Positions 33,170 to 43,422 of a DNA stretch of 48,920 nucleotides are shown one piece after another; position 1 is the first letter of the stretch, and every line of letters starts with the position of its first letter. The stretch lies in NCBI RefSeq assembly GCF_000455265.1, contig NZ_HG005139.1, forward strand, positions 1,670,640-1,719,559, read 5' to 3'. The stretch is from Paenibacillus antibioticophila. Its GTDB lineage: Bacteria; Bacillota; Bacilli; Paenibacillales; Paenibacillaceae. Made by a program: the position numbers and the translations under genes. The notes below the pieces were generated by a model. The model saw only the letters and a program-made list of their open reading frames with translations. It was not told the origin of the DNA and did no database searches.

Positions 33170-34888
33170 ATGTCCGAAAATCATTTATTATCCAAGAACA
33201 GTGCACCTCATAGTGATGTAGAAGATATAAAAATACGGAGCAATTACTTGCGAGGCAAGCTTGAAGAAGTGCTGGAGGACCGGATTACGGCATCGATCCC
33301 CGAGGATGAGAACCGGCTGATGAAGTTCCATGGCAGCTACATGCAGGATGACCGGGACTTGCGGAATGAGCGGAGCAAGCAGAAGCTGGAGCCGGCCTAT
33401 CAGTTCATGCTGCGTGTTCGTGCGCCAGGAGGCGTGGTTACGCCCGCCCAGTGGCTGATGATGGACCGGATTTCCAAGGCTTATGGCAACGGGACGATTC
33501 GCTTAACTACGCGGCAATCGTTTCAGCTCCATGGTGTCTTGAAGTGGAATATGAAGAAGACGATCCGGGAGGTGCATGATTCCCTGTTGACCACGCTGGC
33601 AGCGTGTGGAGACGTGAACCGGAACGTGATGTGCAACCCGAATCCGCATCAATCCGATGTTCATGCCGAGGTCTATCATTGGGCATGCCTTCTGAGCGAG
33701 CACCTGGAGCCGCAGACTAAGGCATACCATGAGATTTGGCTGGATGGAGAGAAGGTGCTGGACAGTCAGGAAGCGGAGCAGGAGCCGATTTACGGCAAGG
33801 TGTATTTGCCCCGGAAATTCAAGATTGGTCTGGCTGTACCCCCATCCAATGATGTGGATGTATTCTCCCAGGATCTCGGGTTGATCGCTATTGTCGAGAA
33901 CGGCAAGCTCGCTGGCTTTAATGTGGCTGTCGGCGGAGGCATGGGCATGACGCACGGCGACCCGCTGACCTATCCGCAGGTTGCGAAGGTAATTGGATTC
34001 TGTACGCCTGAACAGGTGATTGAGATTGCCGAGAAAACGGTGACGATTCAGCGGGATTATGGGGATCGCTCTGTACGGAAGCACGCCCGGTTCAAATATA
34101 CCATTGATGACCGCGGGGTGGAATGGTTTATCTCTGAGCTGACGAGCCGGCTTGGCTGGGGGCTTGCAGAAGCAAGACCTTACAGCTTCGAGGATCACGG
34201 AGACCGCTATGGCTGGGTCAAGGGTACGGGCGGCAAATGGCATTTTACGCTCTTTATCGAGAACGGACGAATTAAGGATGAGCAGGATTATCAGTTAATG
34301 ACGGGCCTGCGGGAAATTGCCGGGATTCATACGGGAGATTTCCGTCTGACCGCGAATCAGAATTTGATTATTGCCAATGTGACGACCGCGAAGAAGAAGA
34401 AAATCGAAGCTTTAATCGGCGAATATGGCTTGACTGACGGCTTGCGCTATTCGGCGCTTCGCCGCAATTCCATGGCCTGCGTAGCCCTGCCGACCTGCGG
34501 GCTGGCCATGGCGGAATCAGAGCGTTACCTGCCGGAGCTGCTTGGCAAGATTGAGCCGCTGCTGGCGGAGAACGGACTTTCTGAAGAGAATATCGTCATC
34601 AGAATGACGGGATGCCCGAACGGCTGTGCCAGACCGGCGCTGGCCGAGCTCTCCTTTATCGGGAAAGGCCCGGGGAAATACAATATGTACCTTGGGGGAG
34701 GCTTCGCCGGAGAACGACTGAACAAGCTGTATAAGGAAAATATCGGCGAAGGCGAGATTCTTGACTCGCTGCGGGTGCTGCTGTCTCATTATGCCAAGGA
34801 CAGAAATCCGGAGGAGCATTTCGGAGACTTTACGATCCGTGCCGGCTATATTCAGCAGGTGGCCTCAGGACAGGATTTCCACGCGTAA
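33170..34888 (+). CDS. cysI: Sulfite reductase (NADPH) hemoprotein beta subunit CysI
   Basis: 572 residues, standard length, ATG behind AAAGGAG. Two nitrite/sulfite reductase ferredoxin-like halves; the 4Fe-4S/siroheme ligands are the pair [10 protein letters not shown] and [12 protein letters not shown]. Reduces sulfite to sulfide in assimilatory sulfur metabolism, using electrons from CysJ. Last gene of the cysJI operon; the T-box leader of proS starts about 60 bp after the stop, with no obvious terminator between. Confidence 0.95.
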   Translation: MSENHLLSKNSAPHSDVEDIKIRSNYLRGKLEEVLEDRITASIPEDENRLMKFHGSYMQDDRDLRNERSKQKLEPAYQFMLRVRAPGGVVTPAQWLMMDRISKAYGNGTIRLTTRQSFQLHGVLKWNMKKTIREVHDSLLTTLAACGDVNRNVMCNPNPHQSDVHAEVYHWACLLSEHLEPQTKAYHEIWLDGEKVLDSQEAEQEPIYGKVYLPRKFKIGLAVPPSNDVDVFSQDLGLIAIVENGKLAGFNVAVGGGMGMTHGDPLTYPQVAKVIGFCTPEQVIEIAEKTVTIQRDYGDRSVRKHARFKYTIDDRGVEWFISELTSRLGWGLAEARPYSFEDHGDRYGWVKGTGGKWHFTLFIENGRIKDEQDYQLMTGLREIAGIHTGDFRLTANQNLIIANVTTAKKKKIEALIGEYGLTDGLRYSALRRNSMACVALPTCGLAMAESERYLPELLGKIEPLLAENGLSEENIVIRMTGCPNGCARPALAELSFIGKGPGKYNMYLGGGFAGERLNKLYKENIGEGEILDSLRVLLSHYAKDRNPEEHFGDFTIRAGYIQQVASGQDFHA

Positions 34889-34910
34889 GCCGATATGTGC
34901 GGAAACGGGC

Positions 34911-34939
34911 TTGACTAATGAACCGGAATCGAGTATTTT
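34911..34939 (+). promoter_or_regulatory. Promoter of the T-box/proS unit
   Basis: TTGACT (34911-34916), 17 bp, TATTTT (34934-34939). Confidence 0.6.
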
Positions 34940-34945
34940 TAGCAA

Positions 34946-35213
34946 TAATTAAATCGCTAAAATGCTATGACCAAGGTCTCGAGCTCAAAGGGTGCAGTCC
35001 AGAGAGGAAGCCGATTGCTGAAAGGCTGCCCTGCACCGGAATTTCGATCCTGCCTTGTGAGCAGTGACCGATGCCCGATATTCCGATAGGATGAGGAGTA
35101 AGCAGTCACCGGCCAGGCGCCGTTAAATCCATGAAGGATTGCTTATATTTGCTATGCAATCGAATTAGGGTGGTACCACGACACATTCGTCCCTGACGAA
35201 TGTGTCTTTTTGC
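34946..35213 (+). promoter_or_regulatory. T-box riboswitch, proline-type
   Basis: The T-box sequence AGGGTGGTACCACG is at 35167-35180 and is followed by a terminator (12 bp stem 35180-35191/35195-35206, then five T). Stem I features CAGAGAGGAAGCC, GCTGAAAGGC and CCTTGTGAGCAG are visible. The candidate specifier is CCT (35049-35051, in GATCCTGCC), a proline codon, which agrees with the downstream proS. Uncharged tRNA-Pro would stabilise the antiterminator and switch proS on. Confidence 0.92.
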
Positions 35214-35271
35214 ATTATAGAGGTCGTTCAAAAGTTATTAAGTCCATTATTTTATAGTAGGAGAGATGAAT

Positions 35272-36537
35272 ATGCTTCAAAGTCGGTTGTTGCAAGGTAC
35301 GTTGCGGGAGGCTCCGGCCGAAGCGGAGACGGTCAGCCACCAGCTTCTGCTTCGCAGCGGATTGGTGAGGCAGGTCGCCGCAGGAATCTATACATTTTTA
35401 CCATTAGGGAGAAAGGTACTGCGAAAGGCAGAGCAGATTGTCAGAGAGGAGATGGAGCGATCTGGCGCGCAAGAGGTACTGCTGCCGATGATGCAGCCTG
35501 CCGAATTATGGCAGCAATCCGGACGTTATGGAGTCTATGGACAGGAGCTGATTTCTCTAAGCGACCGTCATGGCCGGGAGTTTGCGCTTGGTCCTACCCA
35601 CGAAGAGGTGATCACTTCCTTGGTTGCTCAGGAGGTCAGTTCCTACCGCCGGTTGCCGATAACCTTGTTCCAGATCGGAACGAAGTTTCGGGATGAACGG
35701 CGTCCCAGATACGGGCTGCTCCGGGGCAGGGAATTTGTCATGAAGGATGCTTATTCCTTTGACAAGGACCTGGACGGATTGGACCGCTCTTATCAGACGA
35801 TGTATGAAGCGTACCATCGGATCTTCACTCGTTGTGGGCTAAGATTTCGTGCGGTGGAAGCTGACCCAGGCGCGATTGGCGGTGAAGGAGGAACTCATGA
35901 ATTTATGGCGCTGGCCGAGATCGGAGAGGACACTATTGCTGCGTGCAACTGCTGTACCTATGGAGCGAATCTGGAGCTGACCGGTATTGCCGAAGGTGAC
36001 CGCTGTCCGCGTTGCTCAGAAGGAACGATGCAGTTCTTTCGCGGAATTGAGCTCGGGCATGTATTCAAGCTGGGGACTAAATACAGCGAGGCCATGGGTG
36101 CCGTTTTCCTGGATGAAAAAGGAGTCAGCAGGCCGGTCATTATGGGCTGTTACGGGATCGGCGTATCCAGGCTTCTGTCTGCAGTTATCGAGCAGCATCA
36201 TGATGCAGATGGGATTATCTGGCCTTTGTCCCTGGCGCCTTACCAGGTTCATCTCATTCCCGTGTCCGTCAAGGATGAGCAGCAAATGCAGCTTGCCCGC
36301 GATTTGTATGACCGCCTGAGGCAGGCCGGAGCGGATGTATTGCTTGATGACAGAGATGAGCGGGCAGGCGTCAAATTCAAGGATAGCGATCTGCTGGGGC
36401 TGCCGGTTAGAATCATAGTCGGCAAGGAGGCAGGACAGGGAAAGGTTGAATTTTCGGAACGCAGTGCTTTGTCCGATAAACGTCAGATGGACGTAGAAGA
36501 AGCGATCGCAGAAGCGATAGCAGCCTTGGAGGGTTAA
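35272..36537 (+). CDS. proS: Prolyl-tRNA synthetase lacking the INS editing domain
   Basis: 421 residues from ATG 35272 ([15 protein letters not shown], family-like; TAGGAGAG upstream); ATG 35266 is an alternative. Class II motifs are intact: motif 1 around 45-80, motif 2 [17 protein letters not shown] (139-155), motif 3 [16 protein letters not shown] (295-310), and an anticodon-binding domain from about 325. Bacillales ProRS usually has about 565 residues with an editing domain of about 180 between residues 235 and 405. Here [11 protein letters not shown] runs into [21 protein letters not shown] with only about 15 residues between. It charges tRNA-Pro; mischarged Ala-tRNA would need trans-editing. 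Probably a second, starvation-induced copy. Confidence 0.9.
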   Translation: MLQSRLLQGTLREAPAEAETVSHQLLLRSGLVRQVAAGIYTFLPLGRKVLRKAEQIVREEMERSGAQEVLLPMMQPAELWQQSGRYGVYGQELISLSDRHGREFALGPTHEEVITSLVAQEVSSYRRLPITLFQIGTKFRDERRPRYGLLRGREFVMKDAYSFDKDLDGLDRSYQTMYEAYHRIFTRCGLRFRAVEADPGAIGGEGGTHEFMALAEIGEDTIAACNCCTYGANLELTGIAEGDRCPRCSEGTMQFFRGIELGHVFKLGTKYSEAMGAVFLDEKGVSRPVIMGCYGIGVSRLLSAVIEQHHDADGIIWPLSLAPYQVHLIPVSVKDEQQMQLARDLYDRLRQAGADVLLDDRDERAGVKFKDSDLLGLPVRIIVGKEAGQGKVEFSERSALSDKRQMDVEEAIAEAIAALEG

Positions 36538-36564
36538 ACCGGGATCCTGGGTGTGGCAGAAAAG

Positions 36565-36611
36565 AGTGAAGGTGCCCCTACGACAACAGCGGTCGTAAGG
36601 ACACCTTCACT
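36565..36611. repeat. Mini-hairpin related to the MITE-like family
   Basis: Outer stem AGTGAAGGTG (36565-36574) with CACCTTCACT (36602-36611) and inner TACGAC/GTCGTA around AACAGCG. ACAACAGCGGTCGTAAGGACACCTTCAC closely follows one arm of the family in two pieces. No T run; may act as a transcript end for proS and the convergent yitT gene. Confidence 0.55.
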
Positions 36612-36649
36612 TGCAGCCATCTCTTATGTATTCTGCAGCCTGTAGGCTG

Positions 36650-37521
36650 CTAATTCTTCGGTCTCGCAAATCGTCCCAATATTTCAGTCGATTGGACAAC
36701 GTTCATAAAAGCCTTGGGATCCGTCTCGGTCACGGCTTGCCGTACCGCTGCCAGCTCATAGCGAGTAGTTACGGTCATCAGCGTATAATTCCGTTCCTCA
36801 CTATAGCCGCCCTCCGAATGAAGGCAGGTAATTCCGTGATGGAGCTTGCGAAGCCGGCACAGCATCTCGTCCCGTTTTTTGGTAATGATGAAGCAGGTTA
36901 CCTTGATGTGGCCTACGTGAATCATATCGACAACCTTGCCTTTGACAAAGGTAGATAGCATGGAATATAACGCCAAATCCCAGCTCTTATAGAAACCGAG
37001 CAGCAGGATGACAAGACCATTCATAACAAACAGAATGTTGCCCATTGCGATATCTCTTCTGCGCGTTACAATGGAGCCGACAATGTCGAATCCGCCGGTT
37101 GATCCGCCGGCACGCAGCGCAATGCCGATACCGATGGCAGAGATGATGCTCCGAACACGGCTGCCAGAATCGGGTCCTTGGTTAATCGAACCTGGGGGAT
37201 AATAGCCATAAACCAGGTGGTGCTAACGACAGAAATCAGGCTTAGCACTATATATCTTTTGCCAACCGCTCTCCAGCCCCATATAATCAAGGGGGCATTG
37301 ATCAGAAAATACAAGATGGAGATATTCCAGTCCGATACATATCCGATGATTGAAGCTACGCCTGCAACGCCACCGGATAATAACTGGTGAGGAATAAGGA
37401 AGAAATTGAGACCTGCCGCGACTAGCAGGGAGGAGAGAAGAATAATTGCAATTTCTTTTGCGGGTCTTAAGCTTGATTTGATAGGTTTGCTCAAAAGTGC
37501 TGAGCCTGAATCGACTTTCAT
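36650..37521 (-). pseudogene. YitT-family membrane protein, single frameshift
   Basis: Two frames together give a full YitT/DUF2179 protein of about 290 residues. 37521 to about 37150 encodes KEIAIILLSSLLVAAGLNFFLIP... to DPILAAVFGA. One missing base near 37148 breaks the frame; after it the minus strand reads IISAIGIGIALRAGGSTGGFD and continues through GNILFVMNGLVILLLGFY into the C-terminal DUF2179 domain (TCFIITKKRDEMLCRLR). The family comprises multipass membrane proteins of unknown function. Either a recent inactivation or a sequencing error. The start follows GGAAAG. Confidence 0.85.
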
Positions 37522-37596
37522 GACTGCGCCTGCTTTCCGTAGTAATAAAAATTGTTTATCGGCTTAAATTATCTTTTCTATCAGTATATCCGACAA

Positions 37597-37611
37597 TGAT
37601 AATGATCACCA
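37597..37611. promoter_or_regulatory. Fur/PerR-like box between yitT and bceR
   Basis: TGATAATGATCACCA matches the 7-1-7 pattern TGATAATNATTATCA at 12 of 14 positions. It lies between two divergent genes, 35 bp before bceR. Single-site match, so tentative. Confidence 0.35.
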
Positions 37612-37645
37612 ATTAAAATTTTTTTGACCTTCGCGAGGTGGAACA

Positions 37646-38335
37646 ATGTTTAAAATTATGCTCATTGAGGACGATACAACCTTATTCGGGGAGATCAAAA
37701 CCCGCTTGTCGCAATGGTCGTATGAGGTGTATGGAGTGTCTGATTTCGGCCGGGTGCTTCAAGAGGTTCACGAGCTTGGGCCCGAGCTGATTCTGATTGA
37801 CATCCAGCTCCCGCTATACGACGGCTTCCATTGGTGCAGACAAATTCGGGCTCATTCCAAGGTGCCGATCATCTTTCTCTCCTCCCGCGACCACCCCATG
37901 GATATGGTCATGGCTATGCAACTGGGGGGCGATGATTTCGTCCAAAAGCCGTTTCATTTTGAAGTATTGATCGCCAAAATCCAGGCGATTCTTCGCCGGG
38001 TGTACGACTACAGTACAGAGCGGGTCGAGCTTCGCTCATGGCAAGGCGCAACGATTGAATTCGTTAAAAACCTTGTTACCCTTCAAGACTCCAGTGTCCT
38101 GCTGACCAAGAATGAGATGCTGATTTTGAAAATTCTGATCGAGCATAAAAATACGATTGTTAGCCGGGAGGAGCTGATCCGCAGTCTCTGGGACAACGAG
38201 CATTTTGTCAGCGATAATACGCTCACCGTCAATGTGAACCGGCTGCGCAAGAAGCTGGAGCCGCTGGGGCTGGAGAAATATATCGAGACCCGGACAGGAC
38301 AGGGATATATTGCCACGGAAGAGGCTGACTTATGA
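37646..38335 (+). CDS. bceR: Response regulator, OmpR family, BceR-type
   Basis: 229 residues, ATG behind GAGGTGG. Receiver domain 1-118 with acidic pocket IEDD and phospho-acceptor D52 (LILIDIQLPLYDG), K102 region VQKPFHF; winged helix C-terminal domain 130-229 (LTKNEMLILKILIEHKNTIVSREELI, VNVNRLRKKLEPLGLEKYIETRTGQGYIA). Regulates the downstream transporter in response to peptide-antibiotic flux. Stop overlaps bceS start (ATGA). Confidence 0.9.
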   Translation: MFKIMLIEDDTTLFGEIKTRLSQWSYEVYGVSDFGRVLQEVHELGPELILIDIQLPLYDGFHWCRQIRAHSKVPIIFLSSRDHPMDMVMAMQLGGDDFVQKPFHFEVLIAKIQAILRRVYDYSTERVELRSWQGATIEFVKNLVTLQDSSVLLTKNEMLILKILIEHKNTIVSREELIRSLWDNEHFVSDNTLTVNVNRLRKKLEPLGLEKYIETRTGQGYIATEEADL

Positions 38336-39315
38336 TCAGGGATTTTATAAGAGAGAGACGAAGCTGGCTGCTGTTATTGCTGAGCATGCAGCTCCTGCTG
38401 CTGCTGCTAGCCTTTGTAGACTCAGCGATTCCATTTCTGCCCGTGTTGTATGCTGTCGGCCTGAATACTCTTCTGTGCATTGGTTTCGTTATATTAAGAT
38501 ATTCGCGGGAAACCTCATTTTATCGGGAGCTCGATGCCTGGGATCATGCTTACGACCTGACTGGTTTAAAGGAGGCTGGCAGCCCGCTGGAGCAGAGAGT
38601 ACAGAGTGCGGTTACCCGCCAGAGTGAACGCTTCCGCAAGGAGACGGATGAGCATTTCTTGCTTTTGGAGCAGGAAAAGGACGATATGCTGGCCTGGATT
38701 CACGAGATGAAGACACCTCTGACCGCGATGAAGCTGATGATTGAACGGTTGCCGGAGGAAGCCTTGAGGCAGCAGATGATGTACGAGTGGCTTCGTATTC
38801 ACCACCTGCTCGATCGCCAGCTGCATCAGAAGCGCATTCCCTTTATGGAGAAGGATCTGTATTTTGAGCAGCTCGATCTGGAAGCCATTCTTCACGGCGA
38901 GATCAAAGCATTGCAATCCTGGTGTATTCGTAAAGGCATTGGATTCGACCTGATGCTGGAAGAGAAGCTCGTCGTATCGGATGCCAAATGGACGGCGTTC
39001 ATTCTTCGTCAGCTGTTAACGAATGCGGTTAAATACAATTGTGAAGGCTCAGACGTTGAGATTATCAGCGGCGAGGCAGAGGGGCATCTGATGCTTTCGA
39101 TCAAGGATGCCGGGGAGGGAATCACGGCCAGAGATTTACCAAGAATCTTCGAAAAGGGCTTTACCTCCACGCAAAACCACCAGTCCAGTGCGGCGACAGG
39201 AATGGGACTCTATCTGGCCAAGCAGGCCGCAGACTCCTTGAGTATTCAACTGAAGGCAGCTTCTGTGCCTGGAGCCGGCTCGACATTTACCCTTATTTTC
39301 CCGCGGGAAAAATGA
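38332..39315 (+). CDS. bceS: Intramembrane-sensing histidine kinase, BceS-type
   Basis: 327 residues. Two N-terminal membrane helices (about 11-29 and 34-56) with almost no outside loop, the hallmark of intramembrane-sensing kinases that rely on the BceAB transporter for signal detection. Dimerisation helix with H124 in DMLAWIHEMKTPL, then N box (LRQLLTNAVKYN), G1 KDAGEGI and G2 TGMGLYLAKQ. Phosphorylates BceR. Translationally coupled to bceR. Confidence 0.9.
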   Translation: MIRDFIRERRSWLLLLLSMQLLLLLLAFVDSAIPFLPVLYAVGLNTLLCIGFVILRYSRETSFYRELDAWDHAYDLTGLKEAGSPLEQRVQSAVTRQSERFRKETDEHFLLLEQEKDDMLAWIHEMKTPLTAMKLMIERLPEEALRQQMMYEWLRIHHLLDRQLHQKRIPFMEKDLYFEQLDLEAILHGEIKALQSWCIRKGIGFDLMLEEKLVVSDAKWTAFILRQLLTNAVKYNCEGSDVEIISGEAEGHLMLSIKDAGEGITARDLPRIFEKGFTSTQNHQSSAATGMGLYLAKQAADSLSIQLKAASVPGAGSTFTLIFPREK

Positions 39316-39328
39316 GCTGCAGCATCTT

Positions 39329-39368
39329 ACCGGCATGTGACAGGAATGTCACATGCCGGTTTGCTTTT
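39329..39368 (+). terminator. Hairpin after bceS
   Basis: Perfect 14 bp stem (39329-39342 with 39347-39360), loop GGAA, then TTGCTTTTG. It separates the regulator pair from the transporter pair. Confidence 0.75.
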
Positions 39369-39425
39369 GTTCGTTGATTCGCAGGAAGGCAGCTTCTTAG
39401 GCAGTATATAATAATGGCAAATATA

Positions 39426-39644
39426 AGTTGAACTATAAAAACTACGGAGAAAGGGCATAAGTGTGAAGTGTTAAAAGCTTTCTGTAAGAAAGCTACTTCG
39501 GAAGCATAAAGCGTAAGCGTTCGCCTTTGTGAGAGGATTTCTACCTTATAGTAATTTAGTTCAATTAGAGAAATCCGCGAACAACAGCAATCGTAAGAAC
39601 ACTTTACACGTTGCCCCCAGAACGTAAAATTCAGTAGTTCAACT
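39426..39644. mobile_element. MITE-like palindromic element, copy E
   Basis: 219 bp with ends AGTTGAAC (39426-39433) and GTTCAACT (39637-39644) and TA on both sides. Core arms GGGCATAAGTGTGAAGTG and CACTTTACACGTTGCCCCC, with CGTTCGCCTTTG and GCGAACAACAGCAATCG. It carries the same extra internal hairpin (AAAGCTTTCTGTAAGAAAGC) as copy A. Inserted between bceS and bceA. Confidence 0.85.
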
Positions 39645-39679
39645 TATATAGAACTGGATACATGGAGGAGTGAGTCGTC

Positions 39680-40435
39680 TTGACCATCTTGGAAGCAGCT
39701 AAAATAGTTAAAGTATACGGGAACAAATTCAATCGTCAGGAGGTCCTTAAGGGGATTGATCTGAAGGTGGAAAAGGGAGAGTTTGTAGGGATCATGGGGC
39801 CGTCCGGCTCAGGCAAAACAACGCTCTTAAATGTACTTTCGACGATCGACCGGGTCAGTCAGGGCTCGATCCTCATCGAAGGCAAGGACTTTACGGGCAT
39901 GAAGGAAAAGGAGCTGGCCGAGTTCCGCAAACAGCATCTCGGATTTATTTTTCAGGATTATAATTTGCTAGACACATTGACGGTGAAGGAGAATGTACTA
40001 CTCCCGCTGTCCATTACCGGTGTAAGCCGGCAGGAAGCGCAAAACAGATATCAGCGGGTATCCTCCGAGCTGGGCATTTATGAGCTTGCGGACAAGTATC
40101 CTGCGGAGATCTCCGGCGGGCAGAAGCAGCGAACCTCCGCTGCGCGCGCATTCATTCATCGGCCGAGCATTATTTTTGCGGACGAGCCTACCGGGGCCCT
40201 GGATTCCAAATCGGCAAGTGATTTGCTGGGGAAGCTGAGCGAGATGAACACCAAGTTCACATCGACTATTGTGATGGTGACGCATGATGCCGCAGCAGCA
40301 AGCTACTGCAGCCGGGTTATTTTCATTCGGGACGGACAGATTTATTCCCAACTGAATAAGGGCGATGAGAGCCGTCAGGCATTTTACAATGATATTATCC
40401 GAACACAAAGTGTGCTGGGCGGGGTGCAGCCATGA
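39680..40435 (+). CDS. bceA: BceA-type ABC transporter ATP-binding protein
   Basis: 251 residues from a TTG at 39680 behind GGAGGAG. Walker A GPSGSGKT (40-47), Q-loop FQDYNLL, signature ISGGQKQR, Walker [13 protein letters not shown], switch VTHD: the MacB/BceA class. Pairs with BceB to confer resistance to bacitracin or lantibiotics and to signal to BceS. Overlaps bceB by ATGA. Copy E of the repeat family ends 35 bp upstream. Confidence 0.92.
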   Translation: MTILEAAKIVKVYGNKFNRQEVLKGIDLKVEKGEFVGIMGPSGSGKTTLLNVLSTIDRVSQGSILIEGKDFTGMKEKELAEFRKQHLGFIFQDYNLLDTLTVKENVLLPLSITGVSRQEAQNRYQRVSSELGIYELADKYPAEISGGQKQRTSAARAFIHRPSIIFADEPTGALDSKSASDLLGKLSEMNTKFTSTIVMVTHDAAAASYCSRVIFIRDGQIYSQLNKGDESRQAFYNDIIRTQSVLGGVQP

Positions 40436-42366
40436 GTTTGCGAGTGATCATTTTACGGAATCTGAAGAAGAATATTAAAAATTATTATCTATATGTCTTC
40501 GCCTTGATTTTTAGTGTAGCCTTATATTTCTCGTTCGTGACCCTGCAATTTAATCCTTCGATTGACGTCCTGGAAGGGACCATCAAAGGAGGAGCAGCTA
40601 TAGGCGCTTCCTCCGTCCTGCTGGTCGTGATCGTCGCTGTCTTTCTGCTGTACGCTAACACCATTTTCATCAAGCGGCGCAGCAAGGAGATCGGGTTATT
40701 TCAATTGGTCGGTCTGACAAAAGGGAAGATCTTCCAGATCCTCACCTTCGAAAATTTGATGCTGTATTTCGGCTCTATGGCCGTCGGGATTTTTGCAGGC
40801 TTCGCGGTATCAAGGCTCATACTGATGATATTACTCAAGATCCTTCAGGTTGATGCCATTGCCGGACTCAGCTTTTCACCCCAAGCGTTGGTTCAGACGG
40901 TAATTGTGTTTTCAGGCATCTATCTGTTGATTATGCTGATGAACTATCTGTTTATCAAAGGACAGAGTATTCTCAGTCTGTTCCGGGTTGTGTCGCTGGC
41001 CCAGCAGCGGGTGGAAAAGCTCTCGGTCTGGAGCATTTTGATGGGGATCGCGGGGATCGCGCTTATTTTGCTGGGATATCAAGTGTCGTCTCAGCTGTTC
41101 AGCGGGAAATTCACAGATATGGCCCAATTAATGGGTGCGATGTTATTTATCCTAGGATCGGTAATCGCAGGAACGTATTTCTTCTATAAAGGCTCCGTGA
41201 GCTTCATCTTCAATCTGATCCGCAGAAGCAAGAGGGGATATCTAACGATCAAAGAAGTGCTCTCGCTGTCTTCGATTATGTTCCGGATGAAGTCTAACGC
41301 ACTGCTGCTTACCGTCATCACGACACTATCCGCGCTGGCGATCGGGATGCTGTCGCTTAGCTACATTTCGTACTACTCAGCCGCTTCCATGGCAAAAAAT
41401 AATGTTCCGAACGACTTCTCTTTCTATGAGAGTGAATTGCTCGACAAGTTTACAGCAGTTATGGAATCGGAAGGTATTTCCTATGAGAAAAGCGTACTTG
41501 AACCGGTCTGGGCCAATCTGGATGCGAAATCTCTCATCAAGGAGGGAAATCTGCTTGACATCCAGTCGGATACCATAGCTGTAACCGTACTTGGCGATAC
41601 GAGCATCGGGGAGGACATTCAGGCCGGAGAGGCATTATTCCGTGGCATGAAGGAGGGCATGATGAACTTTTTGCCGATGGATAAACTAGATCAAATTACA
41701 CTATCGACAGCCGAAAAAACATATCCGCTCCGTTTAACCGGCTTTGCCGAAGAAACGGTGCTGCCGCCCCGTTTCAATTTTAGCTTCCCTGTAGTGATTG
41801 TGGACGAGTCGATCTATCAGGAGCTTAAGGTGGGGGGAAGTCCGGATCAGGAATTCACGGTGTACTACGGAGTAGATATAACAGACCGTTCCCAACTGAA
41901 AAACGCTAACGAAGCATTCGCAGGCATGAATTCATTTAAAGATGAATATGGCGCAAATTCCCAATACGAATATGAGATGGGGCAGCGTGCAAACTTTGGG
42001 TTGATCATGTTCATCGTCGGATTCCTGGGGCTTACCTTCTTAGTCACTTCGGGTTGTATTCTCTATTTCAAGCAAATGGATGAAAGTGAAGAAGAAAAGC
42101 CGGGATATACCATTCTTCGCAAGCTGGGCTTTACTCAGGATGATCTGGTTGGAGGAATTCGCTACAAGCAGCTATTCAACTTCGGCATTCCGCTTGTGAT
42201 CGGGCTTAGCCATAGTTATTTTGCGGTAAAATCAGGCTGGTTCTTATTCGGTACGGAAATGCTGACCCCCATGCTGCTGGTCATGCTGCTCTACACGGTG
42301 CTCTATTCCATTTTCGGACTTTTGTCTGTACTCTACTATAAACGTGTGGTCAAGGATTCCATATAA
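40432..42366 (+). CDS. bceB: BceB-type ABC transporter permease
   Basis: 644 residues, ten membrane helices in the BceB arrangement (FtsX-like segments near 15-35, 55-180, 190-260, 285-315 and 525-640) with a large extracellular domain of about 200 residues between helices 7 and 8 (about 320-520, [15 protein letters not shown] to [11 protein letters not shown]). That domain recognises the undecaprenyl-linked antibiotic complex in known members. Frees lipid II-cycle intermediates from the peptide antibiotic. Followed after 27 bp by uppP. Confidence 0.92.
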   Translation: MSLRVIILRNLKKNIKNYYLYVFALIFSVALYFSFVTLQFNPSIDVLEGTIKGGAAIGASSVLLVVIVAVFLLYANTIFIKRRSKEIGLFQLVGLTKGKIFQILTFENLMLYFGSMAVGIFAGFAVSRLILMILLKILQVDAIAGLSFSPQALVQTVIVFSGIYLLIMLMNYLFIKGQSILSLFRVVSLAQQRVEKLSVWSILMGIAGIALILLGYQVSSQLFSGKFTDMAQLMGAMLFILGSVIAGTYFFYKGSVSFIFNLIRRSKRGYLTIKEVLSLSSIMFRMKSNALLLTVITTLSALAIGMLSLSYISYYSAASMAKNNVPNDFSFYESELLDKFTAVMESEGISYEKSVLEPVWANLDAKSLIKEGNLLDIQSDTIAVTVLGDTSIGEDIQAGEALFRGMKEGMMNFLPMDKLDQITLSTAEKTYPLRLTGFAEETVLPPRFNFSFPVVIVDESIYQELKVGGSPDQEFTVYYGVDITDRSQLKNANEAFAGMNSFKDEYGANSQYEYEMGQRANFGLIMFIVGFLGLTFLVTSGCILYFKQMDESEEEKPGYTILRKLGFTQDDLVGGIRYKQLFNFGIPLVIGLSHSYFAVKSGWFLFGTEMLTPMLLVMLLYTVLYSIFGLLSVLYYKRVVKDSI

Positions 42367-42393
42367 TGGTTAGAGAATGGAGAGCTTGCGGCG

Positions 42394-43248
42394 ATGGATA
42401 CGATTCTTTCGATAATTAAATCGATTATTTTGGGGATTGTGGAAGGGATCACGGAATTTTTGCCCGTGTCTTCTACGGGACACCTCGTTATTTTTAGTAA
42501 TTTGCTTGGATTTAACGGGACCACACCTTCCTATGTGGAAATGTACACTTATGTTATCCAACTAGGTGCCATTTTGGCCGTTGTAGTCCTCTATCGAAAA
42601 AAAATAATAGACACACTAGTTCATTTCTTTCCGAAGAAAGCCGGATATCAAAGATCCGGTTTCAGATTCTGGTTGATGTTGGCGGTTGCCTGTATCCCGG
42701 GCGGAATTTTTGGAGTTCTTCTGAACGATTGGTCAGATCAACATCTGTTTACACCGTATGTTGTTGCATTTTCGCTCTTCTTCGGCGGGATATGGATGCT
42801 GTACGCCGAGCGAAAATTTCGCAATAACACTCCCGGCGGAGGCGGAGATGAGCTTAACGTAACCTTGAAGCAGGCGATGATCATCGGAGTTTTTCAATGC
42901 CTGGCCATCGTGCCAGGCATGTCACGCTCCGCTTCCACGATTATCGGAGGCTGGGTTGCCGGATTGACCACTGTAGCGGCAGCCGAATTTTCATTCTTCC
43001 TGGCGATTCCGGTCATGATCGGAATGAGCACACTGAAAATGATCAAAATCGGTGGATTCTCCAGTATGACCTCGGTAGAGCTTGTTTCTCTGGCTGTCGG
43101 CTTCCTGGTAGCTTTTCTTGTTGCTCTTATTGTAATCAGAATTTTTATATCCTATCTTCAGAACAGACCGATGAAGGTCTTTGTGTACTATCGAATGATT
43201 TTTGCGATTATCGTACTTGTTGCAGGCGCCTTTGGTTTTATAGGCTAG
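42394..43248 (+). CDS. uppP: Undecaprenyl-diphosphatase UppP (BacA)
   Basis: 284 residues, eight or so membrane helices. Catalytic motifs: GIVEGITEFLPVSSTGH with E17 and E21, and PGMSRSAST. Dephosphorylates undecaprenyl diphosphate, the very target of bacitracin. The start has GGAGAG upstream and lies 27 bp from bceB, so it is the last gene of the bceAB-uppP transcript: transport-based and target-depletion resistance in one unit. Confidence 0.93.
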   Translation: MDTILSIIKSIILGIVEGITEFLPVSSTGHLVIFSNLLGFNGTTPSYVEMYTYVIQLGAILAVVVLYRKKIIDTLVHFFPKKAGYQRSGFRFWLMLAVACIPGGIFGVLLNDWSDQHLFTPYVVAFSLFFGGIWMLYAERKFRNNTPGGGGDELNVTLKQAMIIGVFQCLAIVPGMSRSASTIIGGWVAGLTTVAAAEFSFFLAIPVMIGMSTLKMIKIGGFSSMTSVELVSLAVGFLVAFLVALIVIRIFISYLQNRPMKVFVYYRMIFAIIVLVAGAFGFIG

Positions 43249-43257
43249 CCATGCTGT

Positions 43258-43298
43258 AAAGAACCGGCAGTCCACAGTTGGACGCCGGTTCTTTTTTT
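43258..43298 (+). terminator. Terminator after uppP
   Basis: AAAGAACCGGC (43258-43268) with GCCGGTTCTTT (43284-43294), inner GTCCA/TGGAC, then TTTT. Confidence 0.92.
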
Positions 43299-43422
43299 GG
43301 GGAGAAAGAATCCTATCAAATCAGATTTTGCAAAAGCGCTGGTTGCGATAGCATCTGCTTGTCAGGACATTCCCGCATGACAAAGACGGTATGAATCGCT
43401 ACAATCAAGAGGAAGCTATATA

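Noticed and set aside
35202..35696. 164-codon plus-strand ORF overlapping the T-box end and proS
   Set aside because: Shifted frame of proS with no ribosome binding site or family.
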